Assembly: GCA_934663625.1 (NCBI GenBank) | Contig: CAKUKP010000005.1 | Location: 1 to 53,014 of the forward strand | Length of the DNA stretch: 53,014 nucleotides | Direction: 5' to 3' | From: an uncultured Clostridia bacterium | Lineage (GTDB): Bacteria > Bacillota > Clostridia > Christensenellales > Aristaeellaceae | In this document: positions 41,496 through 50,200 of the stretch, piece after piece | Numbering within the stretch: position 1 is the stretch's first letter | How the letters are laid out: each line of letters starts with the position of its first letter | Notes under the pieces: model-generated | Told to the model about the DNA's origin: nothing | The model's input: only the letters and a program-made list of their open reading frames with translations | The model's database searches: none | Program-made: the position numbers and the translations under genes

Positions 41496-41524
41496 ATTTT
41501 AACACACGTGATTTTTACTGTCAA
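41496..41524 (-). promoter_or_regulatory. Promoter of the iron-type ABC operon
   Basis: Minus strand: perfect TTGACA (41519-41524), 17 bases, TAAAAT (41496-41501), with TG before the -10. The leader to the ATG is about 45 bases. Confidence 0.85.
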
Positions 41525-41608
41525 TAGGTATAGCAATCATTTTTGAAATTAATGGAGAAATACTGAATGTGTAATTTAAGGATAAGAGCTGAATTATAAA
41601 CGATGCAA

Positions 41609-41655
41609 ATAAAAAAGGCGGCATTAAAGAACGATTTATGCCCTTCAATGCCACG
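41609..41655 (-). terminator. Terminator of the sugar ABC/hydrolase operon
   Basis: Minus strand: GGCATTGAAG (41643-41652) pairs with CTTTAATGCC (41620-41629, one G-U), then GCCTTTTTT. It lies 25 bases after the stop of the TIM-barrel gene. Confidence 0.88.
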
Positions 41656-41679
41656 GTTTTCATATTAATTCGTATACGA

Positions 41680-43110
41680 TCAGTCCGCGCGCAGCTCCGC
41701 GCAGGCGCGGTCGGCAAGATCGATATCCTGCAATACGCTTTCGATGCATTCGCGGATGCGCGATGTACGATCGTCCGGCTGCGCGTTTTCCGCTTCGCGT
41801 GCCGTGCGCAGAAGCGATTGCATGCCATCGCGGTATTTTGCGCGCCCCTCGGCGTTAAAGTGCAGCGCGAGATAGCAGGGGAAGCCCGCGCCGACGCCGA
41901 ACAGGCGTTCCAGGAAGAATTCGCCCGGCAGGGCGCGTTCCGGATGCTGTTTAGACCATACGAACGCATGCTCCACGCCGTCCGAAAGCGATTCCGGAAG
42001 CGCGCGGTTGCGCTCGGGATGCCAGCAGGCGAAGAACAAATCTTCCGCGCCGTTGAAGATCTGGATCAGGCGCTGCCGCTGCCCATCGTCCTTTGGTTGA
42101 TACAGGGCGTCGATCGCCCTGCGCAGGTTGACCTGCGCATCCGAATCGGGATCATTTAAAAACAGACCGTTGCACAGCGCGGTGATTTCGGCGGCGGGGT
42201 TATTCAGCGGCGACAGGAACAGTTCGCAGCTTCTGCCGCCCGCATCGTGCAGCGCCTTCAGCGTGCGATGGTTTTCATTGTGATGGGGGATGAACCAGCG
42301 CGTGCGCGCCCAGCGCTGCGGTGGATAGATCCAGAAGCCGTTGGAGGAACCGAACGCTGCGGGGAAATTGCGGATAAATTCGGGGCGATCCGAAGCATCT
42401 ACAAATGGGCCGTGGCTGCCCACATCGATAAATACATCGATTTCCCTGCCGAGATCGCGCACCTTATCCAGCTGTTCCTTCGTGAAACGATCGCCCCACG
42501 CAAGATAGCCGGATGTGTTCACCAGCAGCAGTTTTTCGGGAAAGCGATCCCGAATGTACCGCGCCGTGCGCGCGTTGATCGCGTTGTAATAATCGATATC
42601 GCTTTCGTAGCGGCGGCAGCGATCGCATTCGCAACGCCCCTGATCCGCCGCTTCCAGATGAAAGCCGTCGATTTCGAAATTGGCGCATAGATAATCGATC
42701 ACGCGCTGCATGAACCGATCCGATTCCGGCGAACTGGCGCACATCGCCTGCGCGCTGGTACCGCGCACGGCGGGGTTGCGTTCAATGATGCCGTCGAACC
42801 CCCAGCTGTACACGCCCAGTCCGTAGATCAGCTTCAGACCATTTTTGTGTACGACGTCGATCGCGCGCCGAATCTGCGCCTTGCGCGCATCATCCACGGT
42901 GGATGCGATATCATCCGCCCAGCTGTGGTTGGTGATCAGCCCGAACACATCCAGATAATTGTAGCCCGCGGCATGGAGAAACGCCGTCGTGCGATCCAGC
43001 GAATCGAGCGTATCTTTATCGATGCGGATCGATGGCCAATCTTCATCTACAATGGGCTTTTCGCGCGAATCATTCAGCCAGCAGCCATAGGCAATTCTAT
43101 AATCGAACAT
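41680..43110 (-). CDS. TIM-barrel glycoside hydrolase-like protein, family not assigned
   Basis: 476 residues, no signal peptide. Strands and helices alternate as in a TIM barrel: YGCWLNDSREK, YNYLDVFGLITNHSWADD, KLIYGLGVYSWGFDG, FEIDGFHLEAADQGRCECDRC. The Glu-Ala-Ala-Asp after GFHLE is where retaining glycosidases of this build often carry their acids, and the CECDRCRRY pattern recalls Cys-rich loops in GH20-like and alpha-glucuronidase relatives. I cannot name the family. It is the last gene of the sugar ABC operon (37 bases from the permease), which suggests it cleaves the imported saccharide in the cytoplasm. AAGGAGG precedes the ATG. Confidence 0.65.
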   Translation of the reverse strand: MFDYRIAYGCWLNDSREKPIVDEDWPSIRIDKDTLDSLDRTTAFLHAAGYNYLDVFGLITNHSWADDIASTVDDARKAQIRRAIDVVHKNGLKLIYGLGVYSWGFDGIIERNPAVRGTSAQAMCASSPESDRFMQRVIDYLCANFEIDGFHLEAADQGRCECDRCRRYESDIDYYNAINARTARYIRDRFPEKLLLVNTSGYLAWGDRFTKEQLDKVRDLGREIDVFIDVGSHGPFVDASDRPEFIRNFPAAFGSSNGFWIYPPQRWARTRWFIPHHNENHRTLKALHDAGGRSCELFLSPLNNPAAEITALCNGLFLNDPDSDAQVNLRRAIDALYQPKDDGQRQRLIQIFNGAEDLFFACWHPERNRALPESLSDGVEHAFVWSKQHPERALPGEFFLERLFGVGAGFPCYLALHFNAEGRAKYRDGMQSLLRTAREAENAQPDDRTSRIRECIESVLQDIDLADRACAELRAD

Positions 43111-43146
43111 GGATCTGTTTCCTCCTTATCAGGATTGAATGCGGGA

Positions 43147-44103
43147 TCAGGATTGAATGCGGGATTGCAGCAGGCGATCCAGCAGCACCGCGCCCACCAG
43201 CACGATGCCCTTTACGATGTCCTGATAGAACGAATGCACGCCCAGCAGGTTCAGACCGTTGGCGATAAAGCCTACGATCAGCGCGCCGATCAGCATACCG
43301 AACACCGATCCTTCGCCGCCGTCCAGACTGGTGCCGCCCAGCACCACCGCCACGACCACATCGAATTCAAAGCCATCGCCCATGCTGGCGTTGCCCACGC
43401 CCAGGCGGGAAGCCATCATCACGCCGGCAAATGCGGAAAGCGCGCCGACCAGTACATACAGCGTAACGCCCACCAGACGCACGTTGATGCCGCTCAGCAG
43501 CGCCGTGCGGCGGTTGCCGCCGATGGCGTAGGAATATTTGCCCAGCAGCGTTTTGTGCTGGATGAAATAGAACAGCGCAAATACCACGGCGGTGATCAGA
43601 ATGCTGATGGGCACCGGCCCCAGATAGCCGCGTCCCAGCACGGTAAAGCTCTTGCCCAGCCCACGGCTGATGGAATTGCCGCCGGTGATGACCCACGCCG
43701 CGCCGCGCACCGCATACATCGATCCCAGCGTGGCGATGATCGAAGGCACGTTTAGAAGAACCACCAGAAAGCCGTTGATCAGGCCGACGATCACGCCGAT
43801 AACGATGCAGATCAGAATCGCGACGGCGATGGGGAAGCCGCTGCTGACCATCAGCGCCGCCATAACGCCCGAAATCGCCATGATCGATCCGATGGACAGA
43901 TCGAAATTGCCAGCCACCATCAGCATCGTTACGCCGCAGCCCACGATGACCGTCGCGGCGACCTGGCGGAATACGTTGGTTACGTTCGTCAGCGTAAGAA
44001 AATCCTTCGAAAGCAGGGTCAGCGCCAGCATGATCACCAGCAGTATGCCGACGATCACCAGCTTCTGATAATTGGATTTATCAAATTTCAATCCCTTTTT
44101 CAT
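43147..44103 (-). CDS. Sugar ABC transporter permease (RbsC-like)
   Basis: 318 residues with about eight to ten membrane segments. Family blocks: TVIVGCGVTMLMVAGNFDLSIGSIMAISGV, the YSYAIGGNRRTALLSGINV loop and GGTSLDGGEGSVFGMLIGAL. It forms the channel of the ribose/xylose-type importer. GGGAGG precedes the ATG, which overlaps the ATPase stop by four bases. Confidence 0.94.
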   Translation of the reverse strand: MKKGLKFDKSNYQKLVIVGILLVIMLALTLLSKDFLTLTNVTNVFRQVAATVIVGCGVTMLMVAGNFDLSIGSIMAISGVMAALMVSSGFPIAVAILICIVIGVIVGLINGFLVVLLNVPSIIATLGSMYAVRGAAWVITGGNSISRGLGKSFTVLGRGYLGPVPISILITAVVFALFYFIQHKTLLGKYSYAIGGNRRTALLSGINVRLVGVTLYVLVGALSAFAGVMMASRLGVGNASMGDGFEFDVVVAVVLGGTSLDGGEGSVFGMLIGALIVGFIANGLNLLGVHSFYQDIVKGIVLVGAVLLDRLLQSRIQS

Positions 44104-45590
44104 GCCTGATTGCCTCCCATGGTGAGAATGTGAATTTGCGTGCTGTCCAGATCGGCGTTATCGCGCATGGCGATGATCCGCCCGCCCTGCATCAGCGCCA
44201 CGCGGTCGCACAGCGCGGCGATTTCGTCATATTCCGATGAAAATACCAGAATGCCCACGCCGTCCGCCGCCATTTTGCGAATGATGGTATAGATTTCTTC
44301 CTTTGCGCCCACATCGATGCCGCGGCTGGGTTCATCCAGCATCAGCACCTGCGTCTGCGCGTTCAGGCATTTGGAAATGACCACCTTCTGCTGGTTGCCG
44401 CCGGAGAGCGTGCCCACGCGCTGCCGGATGCTGTGCACCTTGATGTTCAGATCCCGCACGAACCGTTCCGCGATCGCGCCTTTGTTTTTTTCGTTCACCA
44501 CGCAGAAACGGCTGGAATTTCGATAGTTGGTAACCGCAATATTGTCGGATACCGAAAGCTTCATAAACAGACCTTCGCTCAGGCGCTCCTCCGGAACCAT
44601 GGAAATGCCCTGCTGCATGGCCTGTTCGGGATTTTTCAATTCAATGCGTTCGCCGTGCATCCATATTTCGCCGCCCGTCAGCCGATCCAGACCGAACAGC
44701 GCGCGCGCAGTTTCGCTCTTGCCCGCGCCGCGAAGCCCGTAAAAGCCCAGAATTTCGCCCTTTTTCAACGTGAAATTCAAATGGTGCACCGATTTTGTGG
44801 AAAGATCGCGCGCTTCCAGCAGCGCGCCCTGCGGCTTGCGGCCGCCGTCGGTATAGTGGCTGTGCACCACCTTGCCGACCATCATTTCTACCAATTCTTC
44901 GCGCGTGGTTTCGCGCACCGACCGCGTGCCCACGATGTTGCCGTCGCGCAGCGCGGTTACTTCATCGCCGATGGTGAAAATATCGTCCAGCACGTGTGAA
45001 ATGTAGATGATCGTGATGCCGCGCGCCTTCAGCTTGCGCACCACTTCGTACAGCCGGTCAGATTCCCTTCGGGAAAGCGCGGCAGTGGGTTCATCCATGA
45101 TTACCAGTTTTGCATCGGCGCTGACGGCCTTTACGATTTCCAGCAGCTGCTTTTCAGCGAAGCTCAGCGTGGAAACCCGCTGGTTCAGGGAAATATCTGG
45201 CGCGAATTCGCGCAGCATATCAAATGTGCCCGCGTCCTGCTGGCGATCGATCACGCCCAGCTTTGCACGCTCGCGTCCCAATGTCAAATTTTCCGCCACG
45301 GTCAGCTGATCGATGATGTTCAGTTCCTGATATACGGTGCTGATGCCCGCATCCATGGCGTCGCGCACGCTCTTTCCATGAAAGGGCGCGCCGTCCAGCG
45401 TGATGGCGCCCTGCGTCATGCGCTCCACACAGGTAAGAATTTTAATCAGCGTGGATTTGCCCGCGCCGTTTTCGCCCACCAGACAGTGAACCGTATTGCG
45501 TTTTACAAAAAAATCTACGCCCTTCAGGGCGGTTACGCCGGGGTATTTTTTTACGATTCCCCGCATTTCCAAAATATGATCGCTTTGCAT
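44100..45590 (-). CDS. Sugar ABC transporter ATP-binding protein, double cassette (RbsA/XylG-type)
   Basis: 496 residues with two ABC domains. The first has Walker A GENGAGKST and VIMDEPTAALSRRESDRL. The second has GLRGAGKSE, LSGGNQQKVVISKCL and MLDEPSRGIDVGAKEEI. Start at 45590 is set by GGAGG six bases upstream; the longer frame to 45674 only reads across the leader hairpin. It is a paralogue of the ATPase at 1525 but the permeases and receptors differ, so substrates probably differ too. Confidence 0.94.
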   Translation of the reverse strand: MQSDHILEMRGIVKKYPGVTALKGVDFFVKRNTVHCLVGENGAGKSTLIKILTCVERMTQGAITLDGAPFHGKSVRDAMDAGISTVYQELNIIDQLTVAENLTLGRERAKLGVIDRQQDAGTFDMLREFAPDISLNQRVSTLSFAEKQLLEIVKAVSADAKLVIMDEPTAALSRRESDRLYEVVRKLKARGITIIYISHVLDDIFTIGDEVTALRDGNIVGTRSVRETTREELVEMMVGKVVHSHYTDGGRKPQGALLEARDLSTKSVHHLNFTLKKGEILGFYGLRGAGKSETARALFGLDRLTGGEIWMHGERIELKNPEQAMQQGISMVPEERLSEGLFMKLSVSDNIAVTNYRNSSRFCVVNEKNKGAIAERFVRDLNIKVHSIRQRVGTLSGGNQQKVVISKCLNAQTQVLMLDEPSRGIDVGAKEEIYTIIRKMAADGVGILVFSSEYDEIAALCDRVALMQGGRIIAMRDNADLDSTQIHILTMGGNQA

Positions 45591-45608
45591 TTGCAGCCTC
45601 CGTCCAGC

Positions 45609-45642
45609 TGCGCCGGAGAAAGCACAGGCGATCTCCGGCGCA
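45609..45642 (-). other. Intercistronic hairpin after the second sugar receptor
   Basis: Eleven-pair stem TGCGCCGGAGA/TCTCCGGCGCA between the binding-protein stop and the ATPase start. No T-run follows. It is the same placement as the hairpins at 1296-1321 and 40298-40328. Confidence 0.75.
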
Positions 45643-45697
45643 TATTGATGTGTAAGAACTGGCAAAACCGTCATCGGCGGATGCCGATACGCTCTTC

Positions 45698-46732
45698 TTA
45701 TTTCAGACCGATTTCAGCCGCGATATCCAGTTCCATTTCCCACTCATCCAGCATGAACTGTTCGGTGGAGGCGATATCCATATCCCAGCAGTTGATCACG
45801 TAGGACGGGATCTTTACGTTCTGAGTGTTATCGTACATATCCACTTCGCCGTTGATCACCTTCAGCATCAGATCGACGCACGCGCGGGCAGTCTTGCTGG
45901 GGCGCAGCGCCAGCGTGGCGACGTAGGAGGTGCTGGGATCCATCACTTCCAGAACCTCGGGCAGGGAACCATCGACGGATACCATCATTTCGGTCTTGCA
46001 GACGTAGTTATCCGCTTCGCCGCGTCCGGCGGCTTCCAGCGCGGCGATTGCGCCCAGACCGTTTTCCGCGTTGTAGCCGAATACGATGTTTACTTCAGGC
46101 TCGCGCTGCAGAATGTCCTCGGTGGTGGAATAGGCGGTTTCACGATCGGATTTGCCGCCGTTGAATACGTGCTCCAGATCGGGGAACACTTCCGTAAGGC
46201 CCTTTACGAACGCCATCGTGCGCTGATTGTGCGCCCATTCTACGGAAGGATCGCTGATGGTCACCAGCTTTACGGGCGTATCGGGGAAGTTCTTTTTGAA
46301 GTTTTCGCCCACGATGCGGCCCATGTCGATCGCGCCCGCTTCTTCGGAAATTTCAACCGAAGGATACAGCACATCGCCGGAGGCTACGTTTACAAAGGAT
46401 ACCACCGGGATGCCGGCGTCCTGCGCCATCTGAATGGAAAGTTCCATCGAAGCCTGATCGTATGCCTGACAGATGATGCCATCCACCTTGCGGGCGATCA
46501 GATCTTCCATCGCCGCCGTCTGTACCTCGGGTTTCATCTGACCGTCGATCGGGATAAATTCAATGCCCAGTTCATCGCAGTATTTCTGGGTCTGTACTTC
46601 GTGTGCGTGCTGATAGGAATCGTGCAATCCCCAGAATACCTGGCCGATGACCAGCTTCTTTTCCTCCGCCACGCAGGTGAGCAGCGACAGGCACAGCGCA
46701 AGTACCAACAGGGTCGTCAGGATTTTTTTCAT
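45698..46732 (-). CDS. Sugar ABC transporter substrate-binding protein (ribose/xylose type)
   Basis: 344 residues; signal peptide MKKILTTLLVLALCLSLLTCVAEE. A type I periplasmic-binding fold with IPIDGQMKPEVQTAAMEDLIARKVDGIICQAYD and VNIVFGYNAENGLGAIAALEAAGR, close to RbsB-like sugar receptors. AAGGAGG is eight bases before the ATG. First gene of the operon, behind a promoter with palindromic candidate operators. The ligand is not predictable; it differs clearly from the receptor at 179. Confidence 0.92.
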   Translation of the reverse strand: MKKILTTLLVLALCLSLLTCVAEEKKLVIGQVFWGLHDSYQHAHEVQTQKYCDELGIEFIPIDGQMKPEVQTAAMEDLIARKVDGIICQAYDQASMELSIQMAQDAGIPVVSFVNVASGDVLYPSVEISEEAGAIDMGRIVGENFKKNFPDTPVKLVTISDPSVEWAHNQRTMAFVKGLTEVFPDLEHVFNGGKSDRETAYSTTEDILQREPEVNIVFGYNAENGLGAIAALEAAGRGEADNYVCKTEMMVSVDGSLPEVLEVMDPSTSYVATLALRPSKTARACVDLMLKVINGEVDMYDNTQNVKIPSYVINCWDMDIASTEQFMLDEWEMELDIAAEIGLK

Positions 46733-46867
46733 AGATGATCCTCCTTAATATTTATCTATCGGATCTGCGTCCGATGATGCACAGCGGGATGCGCAATCGT
46801 TTGCGCCCTTGTCACAAAATAAATTCCTCTCACACAATACGGGGAATTACACACAACATACCTAATA

Positions 46868-46900
46868 TATGTACAAATATAGAACGCATTATGTACAAAT
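46868..46900. promoter_or_regulatory. Direct repeat TATGTACAAAT, candidate operator pair
   Basis: TATGTACAAAT occurs at 46868-46878 and 46890-46900, 22 bases apart (about two helix turns), just downstream of the sugar operon start site. It is a candidate binding pair for a regulator encoded elsewhere. Confidence 0.45.
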
Positions 46901-46912
46901 GATTACATATTA

Positions 46913-46941
46913 AAGATACCATATGCGCAATCATATGTCAA
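46913..46941 (-). promoter_or_regulatory. Promoter of the second sugar ABC operon
   Basis: Minus strand: TTGACA (46936-46941), 17 bases, TATCTT (46913-46918) with TG in front. The spacer contains most of the inverted pair CATATG-n6-CATATG (46919-46936). The leader to the ATG at 46732 is about 170 bases. The remainder of 46942-47073 holds no gene that I can support. Confidence 0.65.
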
Positions 46942-47073
46942 TATGATACAAGCGAATTGCAGAAAAAATGGTCGCATGGGCACAATACACCCCATAGGTT
47001 ATTAGACAAAAAGAACAAAAAAACAGAAAGGGCGCGGGCGGGCAGGCGCGTTCAAACGATGCGATCCCACAAC

Positions 47074-47109
47074 AAAACCCGAGGCCGCCGCAAACGTGCT
47101 GACCTCGGG
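47074..47109 (-). terminator. Terminator of the secreted hydrolase gene
   Basis: Minus strand: CCCGAGG (47103-47109) pairs with CCTCGGG (47078-47084), followed by TTTTGTTG. It begins 21 bases after the stop codon. Confidence 0.8.
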
Positions 47110-47129
47110 CAGGGGGTACGATGGGGGTT

Positions 47130-48005
47130 TTACTTCAGCGTTGCCGCGAAGAATTCGCCGGTCGCGTCCACGGCGGTCAGCAGGGATTCGAATTCCGGCT
47201 CGCTGAACACGTTGAACGTATGATCCATGCCTTCGATGAAGAAGGTCTTGGAATCGGGATTCTTGCTGGTTTCAACGATCTTGTTGCTCCATTCGGGATC
47301 AACGGTGGTATCCTCCGTGCCCGCGATGGCGAGTACGGGGCCTTCGAACGCGGCGAATTCGCCCAGCACATCGGTGTTCATCACGTCCTCGCACCATGCG
47401 AGCGATACGTTCAGGGAATCGCGCCAGTCGAAGGTCATGGTGAAGTAGCCGTTCTTCTTGGCGTCCTCGTAATTTTCCTCGGTGAAGAAATCATCGCCCG
47501 CCAGCTCCGGCGCGCCCGCCCAGGTGACGAGGGACTTGAAGATTTCGGGGTGGCGCGCGCAGCACAGCAGCGCATCGGTGCCGCCCTGGCTCCAGCCCAT
47601 TACGCCGATCGCGTCGGGATTTACGCCTTCAACGGTCTTTACATATTCAGCGGCGGCGACGGCGTCGCCCACGGCGCTTTCAAACGTGTAGCCCATGTAA
47701 TCCGCGGTGGAATCGCCGTTGCCCATGAAATCGATGCGGATGGTGGCCACGCCGTATTTTTCCGCCAGAATCGGAGCCGCGATCTGGTAGCCGCCGCCGG
47801 CTTCATCGCGGTTGGAGGCGGTGCCGTGCAGCATGACGACCGCGGGGAAGTTTTCGCCTTCGGTGGGTACGCAGATGGTGGCGGGGATCTGATGATCGCC
47901 GGCGTCGATGCTCACGACGGTTTCCTGATAGGCCGGAGTCTCCGCCAGCGCGGCGGCAGACAGCGCAAGAACCAGAATCAGCGCGATAGACAGAATCTTT
48001 TTCAT
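47130..48005 (-). CDS. Secreted alpha/beta hydrolase (dienelactone hydrolase / S9-like)
   Basis: 291 residues with signal peptide MKKILSIALILVLALSAAALA. PAVVMLHGTASNRDE gives the oxyanion strand, Ser139 is in GWSQGG, Asp in GTEDTTVD, and His in GMDHTF, so the catalytic triad is complete. It is probably an exported esterase or peptidase-like hydrolase; the substrate is unknown. AAGGAGG precedes the ATG at 48005. The longer frame to 48167 runs over its promoter. Confidence 0.87.
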   Translation of the reverse strand: MKKILSIALILVLALSAAALAETPAYQETVVSIDAGDHQIPATICVPTEGENFPAVVMLHGTASNRDEAGGGYQIAAPILAEKYGVATIRIDFMGNGDSTADYMGYTFESAVGDAVAAAEYVKTVEGVNPDAIGVMGWSQGGTDALLCCARHPEIFKSLVTWAGAPELAGDDFFTEENYEDAKKNGYFTMTFDWRDSLNVSLAWCEDVMNTDVLGEFAAFEGPVLAIAGTEDTTVDPEWSNKIVETSKNPDSKTFFIEGMDHTFNVFSEPEFESLLTAVDATGEFFAATLK

Positions 48006-48044
48006 ACGTAATTCCTCCTTTTGCCTGGCAGTATTGCCAATTCC

Positions 48045-48073
48045 ATTGTAACGCGCAAAAACCCGAATGTCAA
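48045..48073 (-). promoter_or_regulatory. Promoter of the secreted hydrolase gene
   Basis: Minus strand: TTGACA (48068-48073), 17 bases, TACAAT (48045-48050). The -35 box lies inside the clpX terminator stem. Confidence 0.85.
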
Positions 48074-48100
48074 TACGCAAAACACATAAAACATTCGGGA
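48057..48100 (-). terminator. Terminator of clpX
   Basis: Minus strand: CCCGAATGT (48092-48100) pairs with ACATTCGGG (48063-48071), then TTTTTG. The loop is 20 bases. Its right arm overlaps the next gene's -35 box. Confidence 0.8.
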
Positions 48101-48129
48101 AAATGGTTGAGATATATGAAATTTCGCGA

Positions 48130-49419
48130 TTACGCGCCTTCGATGCGCGGCTTTTCCACCTCGGCACGGGGCAGCTCCGGCAGCGCGCGCACCAGGCTGG
48201 GCTTGGCTTTGCCGTATACCGCGTCTTCGGTGATGATGCACTTGGAAACGCCTTCGATGCTGGGCAGATCGAACATCGTATCGGTCATCACGCCTTCGAT
48301 GATCGCGCGCAGACCGCGCGCGCCGCTCTTGCGTTCCAGCGCCAGATGGGCGATGGCGCGCAGCGCTTCGGGGGTGAATTCCAGATCGACGTTATCGAAG
48401 CTCAGCAGCTTGGAATACTGGCGCACCAGCGCGTTCTTCGGCTCGGTCAGAATCTTGATCAGCGCTTCCTCGTCCAGCTGTCCCAGCGTGACCAGCACGG
48501 GCAGACGGCCGATGAATTCCGGAATCAGGCCGAACTTCAGCAGATCTTCGGGGCGCACCTTGCGCATCAGATCCGCGTCCGCGCGCTGTCCCCTGGAATG
48601 CAGCTCCGCGCCGAAGCCCATCGTCTTTTTGCCGATGCGGTTTTCCACGATGCGCTCGATGCCGTCGAACGCGCCGCCGCAGATGAACAGAATGTTCGTG
48701 GTATCGATCTGAATGAATTCCTGATGGGGATGCTTGCGTCCGCCCTGCGGGGGAACGGAGGCGATCGTGCCTTCCAGCATCTTCAGAAGCGCCTGCTGCA
48801 CGCCCTCGCCGCTCACATCGCGGGTGATGGACGGATTTTCGCTCTTGCGGGCGATCTTATCGATTTCATCGATATAGATGATGCCGCGCTGCGCAAGCTC
48901 GATATCGTAATCGGCGTTCTGAATCAGGCGCAGAAGGATGTTTTCCACATCCTCGCCCACGTAGCCCGCCTCGGTCAGGCTGGTGGCGTCGCCGATGGCG
49001 AAGGGCACGTTCAGAATCTTTGCCAGCGTCTGCGCGAGATAGGTCTTGCCGCAGCCGGTGGGGCCCAGCATCACGATGTTGCTCTTCTGCAGTTCTACAT
49101 CGCTCTTCTTGGGATCGCGCATATAGCGAATGCGCTTGTAGTGGTTGTACACCGCCACGCACAGCGCCTTTTTGGCTTCTTCCTGTCCGACCACATACTG
49201 ATCCAGCACATCCTTGATTTCCTGCGGCGTTTTGATTTCGATTTCGCCGCTGGAATTTACGCTGTCCACATCATCGGAAATGATTTCCTGGCACAGCAGA
49301 ATGCATTCGTTGCAGATGTAGGCGTTCGGACCCGCCACAAGGCGGCGCACCTGATCCTGCGTTTTGCCGCAGAAGGAGCAGCGCACCTTTTGCTTGTCAA
49401 AATTGTCCTTGTTTGCCAT
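48130..49419 (-). CDS. clpX: ATP-dependent Clp protease ATPase subunit ClpX
   Basis: 429 residues; unfolds ssrA-tagged and other proteins and feeds them to ClpP. An N-terminal zinc finger has C14, C17, C36 and C39. Walker A GPTGCGKTYLAQTL and Walker B IIYIDEIDK are intact, and sensor and arginine-finger regions follow. The IGF-type loop that docks on ClpP is present as IGKKTMGFGAELH. GAGGAGAT precedes the ATG. It starts three bases after the clpP stop. Confidence 0.97.
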   Translation of the reverse strand: MANKDNFDKQKVRCSFCGKTQDQVRRLVAGPNAYICNECILLCQEIISDDVDSVNSSGEIEIKTPQEIKDVLDQYVVGQEEAKKALCVAVYNHYKRIRYMRDPKKSDVELQKSNIVMLGPTGCGKTYLAQTLAKILNVPFAIGDATSLTEAGYVGEDVENILLRLIQNADYDIELAQRGIIYIDEIDKIARKSENPSITRDVSGEGVQQALLKMLEGTIASVPPQGGRKHPHQEFIQIDTTNILFICGGAFDGIERIVENRIGKKTMGFGAELHSRGQRADADLMRKVRPEDLLKFGLIPEFIGRLPVLVTLGQLDEEALIKILTEPKNALVRQYSKLLSFDNVDLEFTPEALRAIAHLALERKSGARGLRAIIEGVMTDTMFDLPSIEGVSKCIITEDAVYGKAKPSLVRALPELPRAEVEKPRIEGA

Positions 49420-49422
49420 TTG

Positions 49423-50007
49423 TTATCTCCTCGGCGCAATGATTTCATCGATCAGACCGTAGCTCAGCGCTTCGTCCGCGGTCATATAATGATCGCGTTC
49501 CACGTCCCGTTCGATGGTCTTGAGCGGCTTGCCGGTGTTCTGCGCCAGCAATTCGTTCATGGTCTTTTTGATTTTCAGAATCTGTTCCGCCTGAATCTGA
49601 ATATCGGTGGCCTGTCCGCGCGCGCCGCCCAGCGGCTGATGAATCATGATTTCGGCGTGGGAGAGCGCCTTGCGCTTGCCCTTCGCGCCCGCCGCCAGCA
49701 GGAATGCGCCCATGGAAGCCGCCAGCCCCACGCACAGCGTGGAAACTTCGCACTTCAGATAATGCATGGTATCGTAAATCGCCATGCCCGCGGATACGGA
49801 ACCGCCGGGGCTGTTGATGTAGAGCATGATGTCCGCGTCCGGATCTTCCATTTCCAGAAACAGCATCTGCGCTACCACCAGATTGGCGGTATCATCATCG
49901 ATTTCGCCGCCCAGGAAGATAATGCGATCCTTCAACAGGCGGGAATAGATGTCATAGCTGCGCTCGCCGCGCGTGGTCTGTTCAATAACATAGGGTACCA
50001 GATTCAT
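49423..50007 (-). CDS. clpP: ATP-dependent Clp protease proteolytic subunit
   Basis: 194 residues. The Ser-His-Asp triad is S98 (GLAASMGAFLLAAG), H123 (MIHQPLGGA) and D172 (ERDHYM). It forms the barrel that degrades ClpX/ClpC substrates. GGGAGG lies before the ATG at 50007; the frame to 50097 adds leader residues. A TATAAT at 50084-50089 on the minus strand has no convincing -35, so it may be transcribed from the tig promoter. Confidence 0.97.
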   Translation of the reverse strand: MNLVPYVIEQTTRGERSYDIYSRLLKDRIIFLGGEIDDDTANLVVAQMLFLEMEDPDADIMLYINSPGGSVSAGMAIYDTMHYLKCEVSTLCVGLAASMGAFLLAAGAKGKRKALSHAEIMIHQPLGGARGQATDIQIQAEQILKIKKTMNELLAQNTGKPLKTIERDVERDHYMTADEALSYGLIDEIIAPRR

Positions 50008-50117
50008 GGTCACACCTCCCGATTGTGTATTGTATCGTTTCGTGCGCGGCCGCTTCCGCGCGTGCGGTAAGAGTATCCTGCACATTATATGCCGCACGAT
50101 CCGCGCATATACGCTGA

Positions 50118-50158
50118 GCGCCCCGCAGCGCCGTTCTATGCCGGTAAATGCGGGGCGC
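50118..50158 (-). other. Hairpin between tig and clpP
   Basis: Ten-pair GC stem GCGCCCCGCA/TGCGGGGCGC with a 21-base loop. No T-run follows on the minus strand, so it may be a partial terminator or an RNA-end protector. Confidence 0.6.
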
Positions 50159-50200
50159 CCATATTGTTACATTGCGCCTGTGCGGGCGTTTGGGTTTTGC

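Noticed and set aside
48067..50070. 667-codon plus-strand frame
   Set aside because: Antisense to clpX and clpP, of biased composition and without a start signal.
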